A stretch of 64,000 nt of DNA from Emiliania huxleyi CCMP1516 (GCF_000372725.1 NW_005199470.1:8913-72912), one strand, 5' to 3'; counted from the stretch's first letter, positions 1-10,493 are shown. Translations and numbers: made by a program. The notes: generated by a model not told the origin, from the sequence alone.

Positions 1-222
1 AACGAAGGAAAGCTCGGCCAGCCCGCCAAGGGGGAACCCCCCGACTCCGACCCCCCACCACCGCGGCCCTCGTAGTCGCATCGACGGCCGCCGCCCTCAC
101 ACCCGCCGCCGCAGCCGCCGCCCTAGTCGCCACCCTAGCCGCCGCCCGCCTTCCCCGCTGCGTCTTCCGCGCAGCACAGACCCGATGCCCCGCCCTCTCC
201 ACACCCTCTAGCACTTACGCAG

Positions 223-458
223 GGAGCGGCTCGGGACTCTGCCCCGCGACGGCCTTCGAAGTCGCGCCTTCCCCCGCCTCGGGCAGGCGCGTGACGGCGG
301 CCAACCCCAAGGAGCCCGTGTGCGAGTGCACAAAGGAGAGCGCCACGTTCAGCGAGGCATGGAAGGCCAAGGCGCCGGCCGCGCCGTCGGAAGCGCCTCC
401 CACTTTTGTTCTGGCGGGCGCGTCTCCCACATGGCGCGTCTCCCACATGCGTCTGTAG
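223..458 (+). CDS. Possible last exon of an unidentified gene, 5' part not recognised
   Basis: A run that looks coding opens after an acceptor-like ACGCAG at 217-222 and reads to a TAG at 456-458. It is rich in G/C third positions and includes the string KEPVCECTKESATFSEAW. It has no Met and no family I recognise. A short direct repeat (GCGTCTCCCACATG) lies near its end. The call rests only on composition and the acceptor-like site. It could equally be an open stretch in GC-rich noncoding DNA. Bases 459-700 after it show nothing else I can support. Confidence 0.22.
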
Positions 459-701
459 GTTGTGGCCGATACGGGCGATCACTACCTCCAGCCGCCCGCC
501 CCGCCCCCGGGGGCGCTTGCCGGCCAACCCACGTGGTTCCACGCCAAGCCGACGCGCTCAAAGCTGAGCATCCCTGGAGTGGCGCACTGACCGCCGCACG
601 AGAGAAGCGTCACTAAGAGGGGAGGAGAGAAAGCAGCCGCAAAACGCCGTGTGCGGTAAGCACGTGACCACGTTTGTGCGGGGCAGTGTTTGCTTAGAGG
701 C

Positions 702-753
702 AGGTAGGTAGGTAGAAAGGTGAAGAACAGCCAGGCTCGGACTGGACACCAAC
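702..753 (+). repeat. Dispersed repeat, copy a
   Basis: A GGTAGGTAGG run followed by GAAAGGTGAAGAACAGCCAG and GCTCGGACTGGACACCAAC. The same block recurs at 2794-2852, and a partial inverted version lies at about 18388-18535. The flanking sequences differ, so this is a dispersed element end and not one tandem array. No coding potential is seen. I could not define the ends of the full element. Confidence 0.7.
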
Positions 754-833
754 AAGAGGCACAAAACGATCACAAAACACATAAAAAGAATTCTGCGCGT
801 AGGTGAAGCTCCTCTCGGCGACATCAAGTAGGC

Positions 834-1175
834 ATGCATGTCGTGCGAGCGTACGAGCGCATGCACCAGCGCATGCTGAGGCAGGCCAACGATAACGATT
901 CACGGTTCGTCGACGACCCCGCGATGGTCATGGGGGTCATGGCATCACAGGGTCAGGATCTGTTCAATATGACAGTCAAAGCAGAGAACGACGTCACCTT
1001 CACGACCTTTTGCAGCATCAATCCTATGGAACTCGCCGCCATCGCGAGCCGCGCGAGGATGAGCGGGGGTAGCATGACCGTCGCGAGGAACACAGTGCGC
1101 ATCGGTCCACTCCGCTTTGAACTCGACGCCGAAGCGTCCTACAAGGAACGGCGCGTCTTCCACGCCGCGCCTTGA
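834..1175 (+). CDS. Unknown coding-like ORF directly upstream of the U-box gene
   Basis: This 113-residue frame has GC-rich third positions and a balanced composition (for example FTTFCSINPMELAAIASRAR), so it looks like real coding sequence. I know no family for it. It overlaps the start of the U-box ORF by 59 bases in another frame, and the coding-like character passes from this frame to that one near 1165. The simplest readings are one gene with a frame change (assembly error or real frameshift), or two exons with a splice I cannot place. If joined, it is the N-terminal region of the U-box protein. Confidence 0.42.
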   Translation: MHVVRAYERMHQRMLRQANDNDSRFVDDPAMVMGVMASQGQDLFNMTVKAENDVTFTTFCSINPMELAAIASRARMSGGSMTVARNTVRIGPLRFELDAEASYKERRVFHAAP

Positions 1176-1836
1176 ACACGGGTTCGCTTTCTCACACCAG
1201 CTCCACTGGGCGTACAACTTCCTCAATACGCAGTACGTGTGCTTCGCCAACAACCTCCGGGAAGACGACTCGTTGCCTGCAGCCGACAACATGCACATGC
1301 AGAGGGCGGCGGCGGAGGCGCTGCGGAATGCCAATGCGCTGCTGGCGGAGGAGGAGGCGGAGAAGAAGGAGAAGGAGAAGGAGAAGGAGAAGAAGAAGGG
1401 CAAGAAGAAGAAGGGGAAGGGTGGCAGAGGAGGCGCTGGGCCGTCTCAAGAGCCCGAGGATGAGGCAGCGCTGGTGGCGGCGGAGGAGGCGGAGTTGGCG
1501 GCGGCGCTCAAGGAGAGCGCGAGGCTGGTGGAGAAGAGGGGGGCGCCTGACGAGCAAGCATTGTCCTCTTTGCCTGCAGAGAGGCCGCTATCGGTAGAAG
1601 AGGAGGAGCCGCCGGCCGACTTCATCTGCCCGATCACGACCGAGGTCATGAGAAACCCGGTAATGGCGGCGGACGGGCATGCTTACGAGCGGTCGGCGAT
1701 CGAGCGCTGGCTCGCGACCAAGTCGACGAGCCCGATGACGGGCGAGGAGCTCCAGCACACTTGCCTCGCCGATCATCACATGCTCCGCCGAATGATTCGA
1801 GAGTGGGGAGACGCGCTCGGCTCGGCACGATCGTAG
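1117..1836 (+). CDS. U-box domain protein, putative E3 ubiquitin ligase
   Basis: A U-box spans about residues 166-231, with the signature ADFICPITTEVMRNPVMAAD followed by GHAYERSAIERWL, the family's Pro/Val core and the usual closing helix (LRRMIREW). U-boxes adopt a RING-like fold held by salt bridges instead of zinc and recruit E2 enzymes. Residues 60-150 are a highly charged Lys/Glu stretch (from about 80 to 105 nearly all K and E) that is likely helical, so the protein may dimerise or bind nucleic acid. There are no membrane segments. An AATAAA-like signal follows the stop at 1840. The start used is the first Met of this frame, but the ORF at 834-1175 may be its true N-terminus. Confidence 0.85.
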   Translation: MNSTPKRPTRNGASSTPRLEHGFAFSHQLHWAYNFLNTQYVCFANNLREDDSLPAADNMHMQRAAAEALRNANALLAEEEAEKKEKEKEKEKKKGKKKKGKGGRGGAGPSQEPEDEAALVAAEEAELAAALKESARLVEKRGAPDEQALSSLPAERPLSVEEEEPPADFICPITTEVMRNPVMAADGHAYERSAIERWLATKSTSPMTGEELQHTCLADHHMLRRMIREWGDALGSARS

Positions 1837-1972
1837 TTTAATAAAATGACTTTTAGCTCTTTGCCCGCAATGCACCTAGAGCTACCGTACTAGCCTAGAC
1901 CTTCCCCCGGGTTCCCAGACCACCCAAACACGTCTAAGACCCCACCGCTGTGTCAAAATAGGGGGTGGGAGT

Positions 1973-2002
1973 TTGTGTGTGTGTGTGTGTGGGGGGGGGG
2001 GG
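1973..2002. repeat. GT microsatellite running into a G tract
   Basis: Short (GT)n repeat followed by ten or more G. It separates the U-box gene from the lower-GC ORF on the other strand. Confidence 0.9.
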
Positions 2003-2037
2003 CTGACATCAAGCGTCGTCCTCAACCTTTGAGATGA

Positions 2038-2535
2038 TCAGATACGCTTCACAAACATCTGATTCTGAATTGGGTCTTGTCGGATGCCACTCGACTGAGA
2101 CCACGTCTCAGTTACGGAATCAACATGCCTGACCAATTCGTCAATTTCTGCAGGCGTGCTGTTGTCTTCCTCTTTGTTGCAGCTGCCTTCTCGAGTGTCA
2201 CTCCTCCCATCGTCATCGACACTGCTGCTCTCATCGTCATCGGGGCTGCTATCTTCGTCGCGGTCTTCGACTGCCATCTGCCTCGACCATGCTTGCCCTT
2301 GCATGGCTACCTTTTCTTCTAAGTCACTTAAGTAAAAAAACGTACGCGCTTGGTACTTCAGTGCCGCCAGCAAAATGCAATCTGTGATGTCGCCGCCTCT
2401 CGCATACATTTTGGCTGTTTGCATACACTCTTGCTTGAATACCTGCAATAGGGCAAATGCTGTCACCTCTGTTTCGTTGAAGGAATCAGCTTCGTCGAGA
2501 TTCCTTGGCTTGCAGAGCGCGCGGTGATCACACAC
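2038..2535 (-). CDS. Lower-GC ORF with a histone-fold-like core, possibly virus-derived
   Basis: The ORF encodes 165 residues and is visibly less GC-rich than its neighbours. The segment VTAFALLQVFKQECMQTAKM, then YARGGDITDCILLAALKYQA and RTFFYL, matches the helix-strap-helix rhythm of a histone fold. Compare the H4-like pattern of a long helix, a tyrosine, a T/D strap, then ALKRQxRTLY. The C-terminal half is acidic (runs of D, E and S). Histone-fold proteins are known in large DNA viruses and their relatives, so the base composition plus fold suggests an old viral copy, which I infer and cannot prove. The start listed is GTG. Related-looking coding sequence continues upstream, so the gene looks partly degraded. 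Confidence 0.4.
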   Translation of the reverse strand: MCDHRALCKPRNLDEADSFNETEVTAFALLQVFKQECMQTAKMYARGGDITDCILLAALKYQARTFFYLSDLEEKVAMQGQAWSRQMAVEDRDEDSSPDDDESSSVDDDGRSDTREGSCNKEEDNSTPAEIDELVRHVDSVTETWSQSSGIRQDPIQNQMFVKRI

Positions 2536-2639
2536 GACTCTCGTTAACGTTATACACCGCGGTCCGCGTTTTCACGTACACACCCACAGAACTCAACTCT
2601 TTCCAGATCTCGCGCTGGACGTCGGTCGGGACGCCCAGC

Positions 2640-3975
2640 ATGTCGAGGCTGGCGCTGCACGTTTGCCGGGAGCTGCCCCAACACAATGTAGTCGATAGAA
2701 TTCACGGCGGCGGGCAATTCTTAAAATACAAACCTCTCTCACAGCACACTGGCACGACAAGGGCGCGGACTGGCGCGGACTGGCACACACACCGGTAGGT
2801 AGGTAGGTAGGTAGAAAGGTGAAGAACAGCCAGGCTCGGACTGGACACCAACGCGGTATGGGTGGACGCTAGACAGATGATGACGGCACGCACGAGCGAC
2901 ACACAGACACAAACAGGCTCACAAGACACACAGCCAGCGGGCTGCCACACACCCTGAGTTGGCGTACACATAACTCAAGGCCATATCCTCCCTGTCGCCC
3001 CCCCCAGCACTCCACGGTGCCAAGAGAAACAAACAAGGGCACAACGACACAACAGACGACAGGAAGTGACATGCGAGGCTAGAGCAGGCTTGCTCTACCT
3101 CCAGCAATCTCTCCGGCCGGCGAGGCACGGACGAGACCGTGTGTGGGGTCTAAGTGAGGTGTCTATGGACGCTCTCCTCACGGGCTAGCTGCCTACGGCT
3201 AGCCCTGTCTCGCACTCACAGGCAGTGACAATTCAATGGGTGAGTGTTTGCGAGCAGAGGCGCGTGGGCTAAATCTAGGCCGCACGTCGTGGCACTATGA
3301 CGAAGTAGACGTGCGGCCGCAGCGCGCCCGCCGCAGGCTCGGCGGTGCGCGCGTGTTAGCGACAAAGTTGCGGGTGGAGCCATGCCCGACTTTTCGAAGG
3401 TGAGGCCTCTGCGACGAGTGCCAGCCGCGCTGCGGAGCCACGCCCTTCGAGCCGCGTCCCGTCGGCACTGTCCCCGAGTGGTCCCGCCTTGGCGGCACAC
3501 ACTCTCGACCAGGACAGTCCAGCCTCCGGGAACGTGTCGCGCGCCGGCGACGGTTGCGGCGTGGTGGTTTCGAGTACGACGCGAAGATGGCACGACCACC
3601 GCCCTGCATTGCAGACCGGGCAAGGAGGGTCCTGCTCCCGTTCCGCGAGGAACAGGAGGTCTCCCCCCCTCCCCCGGCCTGAGCAGCGGCGGGTGGAAGG
3701 CAGCCCCTTGAGTCGAGGGCGGCGCGACCATTGCGCCGACTCAAAGACCAGCTAGCTGGCCCGTTCAGTACAGATGGTCTCGCCGCCCCGCTCCGCCCCG
3801 CCCGCCGCCGCGCCGCGCCGCCGCCTCGCGCAGCCGCCGCGCCGCGCCCCGCCCGATGATTAATAATTAAGATTACCCGGAATACGGTACGCAATTAAGG
3901 AATTAATAAGTGAATTAATCAATTAAGTGAGCGCCCTCGCGTCACCTATGACTCGACCAGTGTGAAGGTGAAGAG
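2640..3975. other. Stretch without a confident gene
   Basis: It holds the second copy of the GGTAGG dispersed repeat (2794-2852), a GC-rich area with overlapping open frames in both directions (3216-3894) that show no domain and look like chance frames, and a sharp switch to AT-rich sequence at 3858-3935 built from ATTAATTAAG-like words. I see no tRNA or other RNA gene here. Confidence 0.5.
2794..2852 (+). repeat. Dispersed repeat, copy b
   Basis: The same GGTAGG-run plus GAAAGGTGAAGAACAGCCAG block as at 702-753, here preceded by repeated GGACTGGC words. The match runs through GCTCGGACTGGACACCAAC and then ends abruptly. Confidence 0.75.
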
Positions 3976-4007
3976 ATGTCACGAGCGTGCGTGCAGCTGG
4001 CCCGGGG

Positions 4008-4255
<248 letters not shown>

Positions 4256-4878
4256 TGAAAATGGCGACAACAGTGCCGAGCAGCAGCAGCAGCACGCCCA
4301 CGGCCCGAGCCATAGCGAGGAGACGGAACGGCCGAGCCGACAACGGAGGCAGCGAGCAAAAAGGCAGCGCGGCGCGGCTCGCGCGCCGCGTGCGCCAAGC
4401 AGCCGAGGCTGCCGAGGAGGCCGAGGAGGCCGAGGAGGCCGAGGAGGCCGAGGAGGCCCCCCCCTCCCCCCCGGCGACTCGAACCGGAAGCCAGTCGACG
4501 CACGAACGGAACGCTCGCACATCACCGGATATGTCAACTCGCAGCAGCGAGGCAGCAGCTCATATACAGTGGACTTTACTCAAAGCAGCGCAGAAGCGCT
4601 CGCAGAGCGGTGCGCAGCGCCGCGCACGCCACGCCGCGGGCGGTCGGACGAGCGCAGCGTACGTCGGCCGCGAGCCGCGTCGCCAGCCGTCTCGCGAGAT
4701 AGCGGCGCCACCACGTGCGCGCAGCAGCCGCCGCGGCAGAGACGAGCCGCGGCAACAACGAAGGCGCTCTCACCACCGGAGCCGCAGATAAAGAATTCGT
4801 CGGGGGGTTGAAAGCTAGCTCGGCGACATCACGGCGCAGTTCATCTATCCCTTTGATAGCCTCGACATAGCCTCGACG

Positions 4879-5966
4879 ATGCCTGTTCTCAACACCTTCC
4901 GCACGGAAAACACGACCGTATTCACGGGTGCGCAGGTCGTTGCGGCACCGCCAAAACAGGAGGCAAAATCCGTCCTCACTGCGGCCAAACCCTTCCTCAC
5001 CGGCTCGATCGCGGGCTGCTTTTCGACGTGCTGCATTCGTGCGTGCCGCCCAAAAAGCACTCCCACATCCCTCGTGCCGCCCAGAAGCACATTGCCTCGT
5101 GTCGCCCAGAAGCGCCCACATTGCCTAACAGGAGCACAACCCACGTCACGCCTCCACCCCTCCGCCCCACGCAGAGCCGATGGACATGATCAAGGTGCGG
5201 ATTCAGCTGAATGCGGCCTCCGGCGCCGCCGCCTCGCCCGTCGGCATCGCCTCCAAGATGATCGCCGAGGAGGGCGTCGCCTCGCTCTACGCAGGCCTAT
5301 CTGCTGGGCTCACCCGCCAAGTCGTCTACACCGGCAGCAGGAGCGCTTCACCCGCCCCACCCCCCGCCTCTCCTCCTCCTCCGCCCCACCCCGGCCCTCC
5401 CCGCCTCTCCTCTCCTCCTCCTCCGCCCCACCTCCACCTCCCGCCTCTCCTCGCCTCCTCCGCCCCACCCCTCCACCTCCCGCCTCATTCCTCTCCCGCC
5501 TCTCCTTTCCTATCCTCCGCCCCACCCTGCCTGCCGCCCCGCCCCGCCCCGCCCCCCCGCCGCCAGGCTCGGCTTGTATGACGTCTTTACCGACAAGGCC
5601 AAGGAAGCAAACGGCGGCAAGCCGTTGCCGCTCCACCAGACGGCGCCCGCATCTCCCACATCTCCCCACATCTCCCCACATCTCCCCACATCTCCCCACA
5701 TCTCCCATGGTCTCCCCGTATCTCCACTAGCGCTGTGCGCCTAGAAATCGGAAGACGTATCTTCTTGTACTCCAGCTGGGTCCCGAGAGGACGCGAACTC
5801 CGCCGCACTCGACCGCATCCCGCTGTCTTCATCCCGCTGTCTTCACAGCACTCGTGCCCCTCGTCTCCACGCGGTGCTGTGAGGACAGGCGCTGTGCGCG
5901 CTCGCGGCGGGCGGCATCGCTGCGGTGGTGGGCAACCCAGCCGACCTCTCCCTCGTGCGCATGCAG
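4879..5966 (+). CDS. Mitochondrial carrier family gene (oxoglutarate/malate-like), 3' part missing
   Basis: Four exons can be placed: 4879-5038, 5175-5340, 5567-5642 and 5889-5966. Together they encode KPFLTGSIAGCFSTC-CIQPMDMIKVRIQL, then a stretch ending in QVVYTGSRLGLYDVF, then VVGNPADLSLVRMQ. These are the carrier signature PxD/E-x-x-K/R (QPMDMIK) of repeat 1 and the second-repeat PADLSLVR, the form typical of oxoglutarate/malate carriers. Introns start with GTGCGT, GAGCGC and GCGCCC and end in AG. After VRMQ comes a GC donor and then a CA microsatellite. No exon for the rest of repeat 2 or for repeat 3 follows before the SET gene on the other strand. The gene looks 3'-truncated here, or the assembly has lost sequence. 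Confidence 0.8.
5646..5712. repeat. Intronic minisatellite, CATCTCCCCA units
   Basis: About six units of a 10-bp CATCTCCCCA motif inside intron 3 of the carrier gene. A near-identical motif fills an intron of the RING gene at about 26315-26370. Confidence 0.85.
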
Positions 5967-5982
5967 GCGGCGCCCCGTCGCA

Positions 5983-6127
<145 letters not shown>

Positions 6128-6334
6128 CTACCTCCCCAGAAATCCCGAGGAGGCGCACAGCGCCTAGATATGTCTTGTGCTGCTGTGTGCTGCACACGCC
6201 CTGCGAGCGGGGCGGGGTGCGCACTGACCCTCTGTGTTCGTGTGCGTCGCCCATCTCTCCCTGGAGATGACTGCTCTATTTATTTATTAGCAGAAAAAAA
6301 AATCTACCACCTCAGCTCGCACCGCCCGTGCGGA

Positions 6335-7579
6335 CTATAAGAGCTGTAGCTTCACGGCGGCGGCGGCGCTGGCAGCCGCTTCCGAGCGCTCCTGAGCAAT
6401 CTGTCGCTGGATGCCCTCCGCGCGGCGCTGAATAGTAGGAAAGAACTCCCAAAAGGCCTCGCCGTAGTCTAGCAGCAGCTGCTCGCCCGCCTGCAGCGGC
6501 TTGACGTTGTCCAGCAGTATGACGAGCTGCCCGTCGACATAGCACTCGACGACGCGCACGTTCGCCTCGGCAGGCGGGTCGCGGCCTCGGTAGTCGTTGA
6601 TGAGTGCCGCGCAGTTGCGTTGGGCCGACGCGTCGACGGTCAGCTTCTTGCCCAGATCGCCGTGCGTTGGGTCCATCGTGTAAAGGTGGCCCGTCTCGTT
6701 CGCCACGTCTCTGATCACCTCCTCCTCGAACTCGGCCATTGTCTTGACAGTGCCCTTGTAGATGAGCAGCGCGTCGAGCAGCGCGTGCGGATCCAGCTGG
6801 CGTGCGGCGAAGGCGCCAAATGCGAGTCCGCTCGCCCCAACGGCCTTTCGCACTGGGTCGTTCGCGTCGCGAATGGCGCACGGCACAATGGCGCTGTCAG
6901 CGTCGCCGAGCGCGCCCTGTCCCGCCAGCCATGCGCGAATCCGGGACAACTGCCGATCGATGCGCGCAACCACCTCCTGTGACCACCCCGCCTCGGGCGG
7001 CGAAGGCGGCGGCACGCAGAGCGTTTCCTCCTCGCGGCTCTGCTTCACGAGAGGCGCCCGTTTGTTGCAGCGGAGCAGCACCTCGCGCGCAGCCGGCGTG
7101 ATGTTGTGCCGCAGGCCGAGCCGGTACTGGCACAAGTACTGCAGCAGATCCGCAGTGTGAAGCTGCTCCAGAGGGAGAGGCGCCGCGCCTGCCGCGGGCT
7201 CGAGGTCGTGCGGGTGGTCCCTCGAGCCGAGCCGCGCGCGCTTGCGCTGCCCCCCGCTATCGTCGTCGTCGTCGGCAGCCGGCGCGTTGTGCTCCTGGCT
7301 GAGCTCTGCCGCTCGGCGCCGCATCTCCGCCTGCAATCGCGCCACCTGCGCCTGCAGCTGCGCAAGCTCCTCCGCGCTCTTCGCTGCGACCGATCGTGTC
7401 AATTCGGCGAGCATAGCCGTCGGTGGCGGAAAAGCATATCGAAGCGCCTCCTCGGAAGCCATCGCATGGCCGTCCGCCGCGTCATGTAGGCGACGGAGAA
7501 GCGCTCGATGAAGGCGCGGCCCCATCGCCCTATATCTGCTCCTCCGCGCCTCGGAGCTCTCGGCGATGGCAGGCCACAA
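6335..7579 (-). CDS. SET-domain protein, putative protein lysine methyltransferase
   Basis: A single open frame of 414 residues. Near the C-terminus are AALINDYRG (corresponding to the SET motif RFINHS/C) and, about 40 residues on, EQLLLDYGEAFWEFF (the closing LxxDYGxxYW motif). These form the SAM and substrate site of SET enzymes. The canonical NHS is altered to NDY, so activity is uncertain. Residues about 60-95 are a heptad-like coiled coil (LAQLQAQVARLQAEM), followed by an acidic patch and a basic KRARLG stretch that could be a nuclear signal. No introns are apparent. The start lies only 8 bases from a MITE (7588-7986), which therefore occupies the presumed promoter. The start Met could be either of the first two. 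Confidence 0.75.
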   Translation of the reverse strand: MWPAIAESSEARRSRYRAMGPRLHRALLRRLHDAADGHAMASEEALRYAFPPPTAMLAELTRSVAAKSAEELAQLQAQVARLQAEMRRRAAELSQEHNAPAADDDDDSGGQRKRARLGSRDHPHDLEPAAGAAPLPLEQLHTADLLQYLCQYRLGLRHNITPAAREVLLRCNKRAPLVKQSREEETLCVPPPSPPEAGWSQEVVARIDRQLSRIRAWLAGQGALGDADSAIVPCAIRDANDPVRKAVGASGLAFGAFAARQLDPHALLDALLIYKGTVKTMAEFEEEVIRDVANETGHLYTMDPTHGDLGKKLTVDASAQRNCAALINDYRGRDPPAEANVRVVECYVDGQLVILLDNVKPLQAGEQLLLDYGEAFWEFFPTIQRRAEGIQRQIAQERSEAAASAAAAVKLQLL

Positions 7580-7587
7580 GAATTCTA

Positions 7588-7986
7588 CCGTGTAGTGCCG
7601 AACTTAAGGTAAGGTAGCTTGAGTTAGGTTAGGTGCTTTGCACTGAGTTAGCAGCAGTTCGGCACCGGGGATTTCTTTTTTGGTACCGGCGACGTCTCGG
7701 CCCTCGCTGCGCGGACCGTGGTACGACGAGGGTGCGGCGAGTGAGGAGGAGGAGGAGGGGGAGGAGAAGTAGGGCATCTAGTAGCGTAGGCACTCGTACT
7801 CGAGCGTAGGTGCTCGTAGCGTAGGAGGGAGATGCCTCAGAGTGGTGCGGGCCGCGTGGCCCGTGTGCCGGTCCGGCTGGACTGAGAGGTGGGTAGCAGG
7901 AGTTAGGCACATTAGAACAGGAGTTCGGAAGAGGAAAAAGGGCTCCCTAACTCAAGCTACCTTACCTTAAGTTCGGCACTAGACGG
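7588..7986. mobile_element. MITE with 41-bp inverted ends and TA target duplication
   Basis: The left end, CCGTGTAGTGCCGAACTTAA and on to 7628, is matched in reverse at 7946-7986 with one mismatch. The element is flanked by TA at 7586-7587 and 7987-7988. Length is 399 bp with no ORF of its own. TA duplication and long ends suggest a Tc1/mariner-type non-autonomous element. High end identity suggests recent insertion. Confidence 0.85.
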
Positions 7987-7989
7987 TAC

Positions 7990-8610
7990 CAGCGCCCCTC
8001 TCACAGCAGACTGGCTCGGTGGCGGCGTGCCGTCCTCCCATCCCTCCCTTGGGTGCACTTGGAGCACTTGGAGTGCAGTTGGCAGCCTCACATCCAGGGC
8101 CGGGGAGCTCAGAAGCGCACCCAGCGGGCCGGATGATCGGGATCGGGTTGCGGGCAAGAAAGCCCTAGCCCCGGGGGTGCGCGTTCGCAGGGCAAGGGCC
8201 TTAAAGTAAACACAGTTCTCCGAGAGGGCTCCGTGTACCGGGTTTCCCCTTAACTGCAGAACGCCCCCTCTACTCGGAGCTAGTGGACACGGACACTACG
8301 ACACCACCCGTCACGTACACACACGACTGTCTAACGTGGGTTGTCCGTTTTTTTCTTTCTTTTTCTGGCTCGGACTGGCGCTACAAATGGCACAGCAGGC
8401 GACGGCCCCTTACGGGTTGGGCTAGACATGCGCTGATTGGCTTCTCTAAAAAAAGAATTTTACAAGCCAAGCTCCCAACCGGCGGCATCGGTCCGATCGC
8501 CGATCGATGATCCGCGGAGAAAAAGAGTTTTACAACAAAACTCCCTCGCAGAACACTGGGCACGGGACTGGCGCGCACTGGCACTAACACAGGTACACCA
8601 CGGGAGCCGC
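7990..8610. other. Stretch without a gene, fragments of dispersed repeats
   Basis: It carries GGCTCGGACTGGCG (shared with the 702 and 2794 repeats) and AAGAATTTTACAA / AAGAGTTTTACAACAAAACT words that recur at 9417-9440 and 9480-9500. There is no convincing coding frame. It looks like a graveyard of short repeats. Confidence 0.5.
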
Positions 8611-9363
8611 CTAAGCGACTCCTGCGAGGGTGGCGAGGCACTTAGCTCCGTGCACCCGCCCACCCCCGCCACAGGCAAGCTCATTCACAACCTGCTCTGC
8701 GATTGCCGTGTGAAGAACGACTGAGATACGCTGCTTCTGCAGCCCCAGCCAATTCTTGGTGGTCCAAGTCACCTCATCGAGGTACTGGGCCCGCGTCAGC
8801 TTGTTCTGTAGCACGTTCGCCGCCTTCCGGAGGATCTCACGGACCCCCCTCCCGAACCCGCCGAACGACTCGAACAGCAGCAGCTGCACGTCGACGTCCT
8901 TGTCCTCCCTGGCGTAGCGATAGTCCCCGCCGTAGGACGGTATGCGGCGGTCGCCGCCCACCACCCTGCCCCCCCTGGTATGCCAGCGCCCGGTCCCTTG
9001 CCCTCTCTCGCCCTTGCTCTTCCTCTCCCCCTCCATGCCGCCCCCCCCGTACCCCTCCCCCCCCCTCCCCCCCTCCCCCTCCTCGCGGTAGGGCCCATGC
9101 CCAATGACGATGTTCCGGTAGAATGATTCAGTGTTGCCGAAAGCGACAAAAGCGCCCTTCCGACCGTGCTCCCCGCTGCTGCTGAGAGGACAGACGACCT
9201 TGACGTCTCCGCAACAGTGCCTGCCGTCCTTGCCAATGTTGTCCGCATCCACGTCGGGTTGTTTGTTGTAACTCTGACCGAGGTGGGCTTTTGGCTCCAT
9301 TCGCACAGCGGTGCCCCATAAAAAAAGAAACCCGTTGACCAAGTGCAACTCTGTTCTCTCCAA
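8611..9363 (-). CDS. Retroelement-like ORF fragment
   Basis: The ORF encodes 250 residues. The C-terminal block (LLLFESFGGFGRGVREILRK, then NKLTRAQYLDEVTWTTKNWL and ISVVLHTAIAEQVVNEL) reads as true coding sequence. It resembles the C-terminal tail seen after the reverse transcriptase of LINE-type elements in algae and plants, from memory of the family and not from a search. The middle is a Gly/Glu/Arg-rich low-complexity run (about residues 92-130). No reverse transcriptase or endonuclease core is visible, so if the family is right this is only a tail. Alternatively it is an unknown host gene. Confidence 0.35.
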   Translation of the reverse strand: MERTELHLVNGFLFLWGTAVRMEPKAHLGQSYNKQPDVDADNIGKDGRHCCGDVKVVCPLSSSGEHGRKGAFVAFGNTESFYRNIVIGHGPYREEGEGGRGGEGYGGGGMEGERKSKGERGQGTGRWHTRGGRVVGGDRRIPSYGGDYRYAREDKDVDVQLLLFESFGGFGRGVREILRKAANVLQNKLTRAQYLDEVTWTTKNWLGLQKQRISVVLHTAIAEQVVNELACGGGGRVHGAKCLATLAGVA

Positions 9364-9369
9364 GTCGAG

Positions 9370-10290
9370 CGCGTCTGTTCCTGTCGTCCATCAACATGGT
9401 GGCCGTCTTCGCAAACCAAGAATTTTACAACAAAACTCCAAAATGCGCCTGCGGGCGGACCCTCACAGATCACAGATCACAAAACTCCCTCGCAAACCAA
9501 GTTGAAGAATGTGGCGTGGATATGAAGATGTTTGCTCTGGCTATCAGATCCAAGTCGCGCGCGAGCTCCGCCTCGATGCCGCCGTCGGTCCACGGTGGGG
9601 AGAGCGACGTCTGGAGGGGAGCAAGCCGGGGCGCGGAGGCCAGCCCTGAAGACTGAGGTCCTCACACACAGTGGAGGAGTCCTCACCAGGTCCTCACGCC
9701 TAGCCTCATGCAGGAGAGGTCCTCGCAAGCAGGAGAGGTCCTCAAGCAGGAGAGGTCTCCTCACTTGGAGTTATGGGACTGGCGCGCACTGGTACGCACC
9801 TCGGCGCTCCCTCGGGAAAAAAATCCCATAGACTAACAACTTGTGCCTGTGTTATGATATCTTGGGAGGAGGTGCGTCGATGGTCGAAGTGATTCGTTTT
9901 CTTGGGAGCGGTTGTTTTGTTTAGGACTACCCGCTGCCGCCGCTGCAAGGCGCCTCGCCGGCCATTCGGATGTCCCTCGACTTTGCTTGGCCCCTCCCGC
10001 CTCCCGCATGGCCAGCTTCGCCCCCTGAATGACACCTCCCGCCGCCCGCTTGAGAGTCCCACCGGCTCAACGGTCTAACTAACCCTTCCGTTCCGCGGAG
10101 TAGGGGAGGAGGAGGTGCAGCCCATGCAGCTCACCGACTCGCTCGGAAGCGAGCTGTGCGGCACGTTTGGTTACATCCTGCCAAATAACCACAAGGGGCT
10201 CCACCAGGTGACGCTGCCGAGAGACCCCAGATTGGCACCCATGCCTCTCTGGACAGGGTGGCCCGCCACAACGGATCTTCGTCATCACAC
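9370..10290. other. Stretch without a confident gene
   Basis: It contains more AATTTTACAACAAAACT-type repeat words (9417-9500) and a small tandem array of CAGGAGAGGTCCTC units (about 9711-9755). Open frames at 10115-10435 overlap the upstream part of the membrane-protein ORF and show no domain. I see no RNA gene. Confidence 0.45.
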
Positions 10291-10493
10291 GCATGCCCCT
10301 CGAGAACGGACCAACACCCTCCGAAGGCGGAACCCTTTGCGGCACGCAGGACGTCGAGGACGGAACGGGTATCGCAATGGTTCTCAGTGCATTCGCGTGC
10401 GGCGCAGGTCAAACGCTCTTCAAACTGTACGCTAGGCGATCGCAGACGCGGAGAGAGGAGCACACGAGCGACAGGACCTTCTTAGCAGGGCAC

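Noticed and set aside
3216-3894. Pro/Arg-rich ORFs of 170-200 codons on the minus strand
   Set aside because: No domain, overlapping equally long frames on both strands, GC-rich composition. Likely chance frames.
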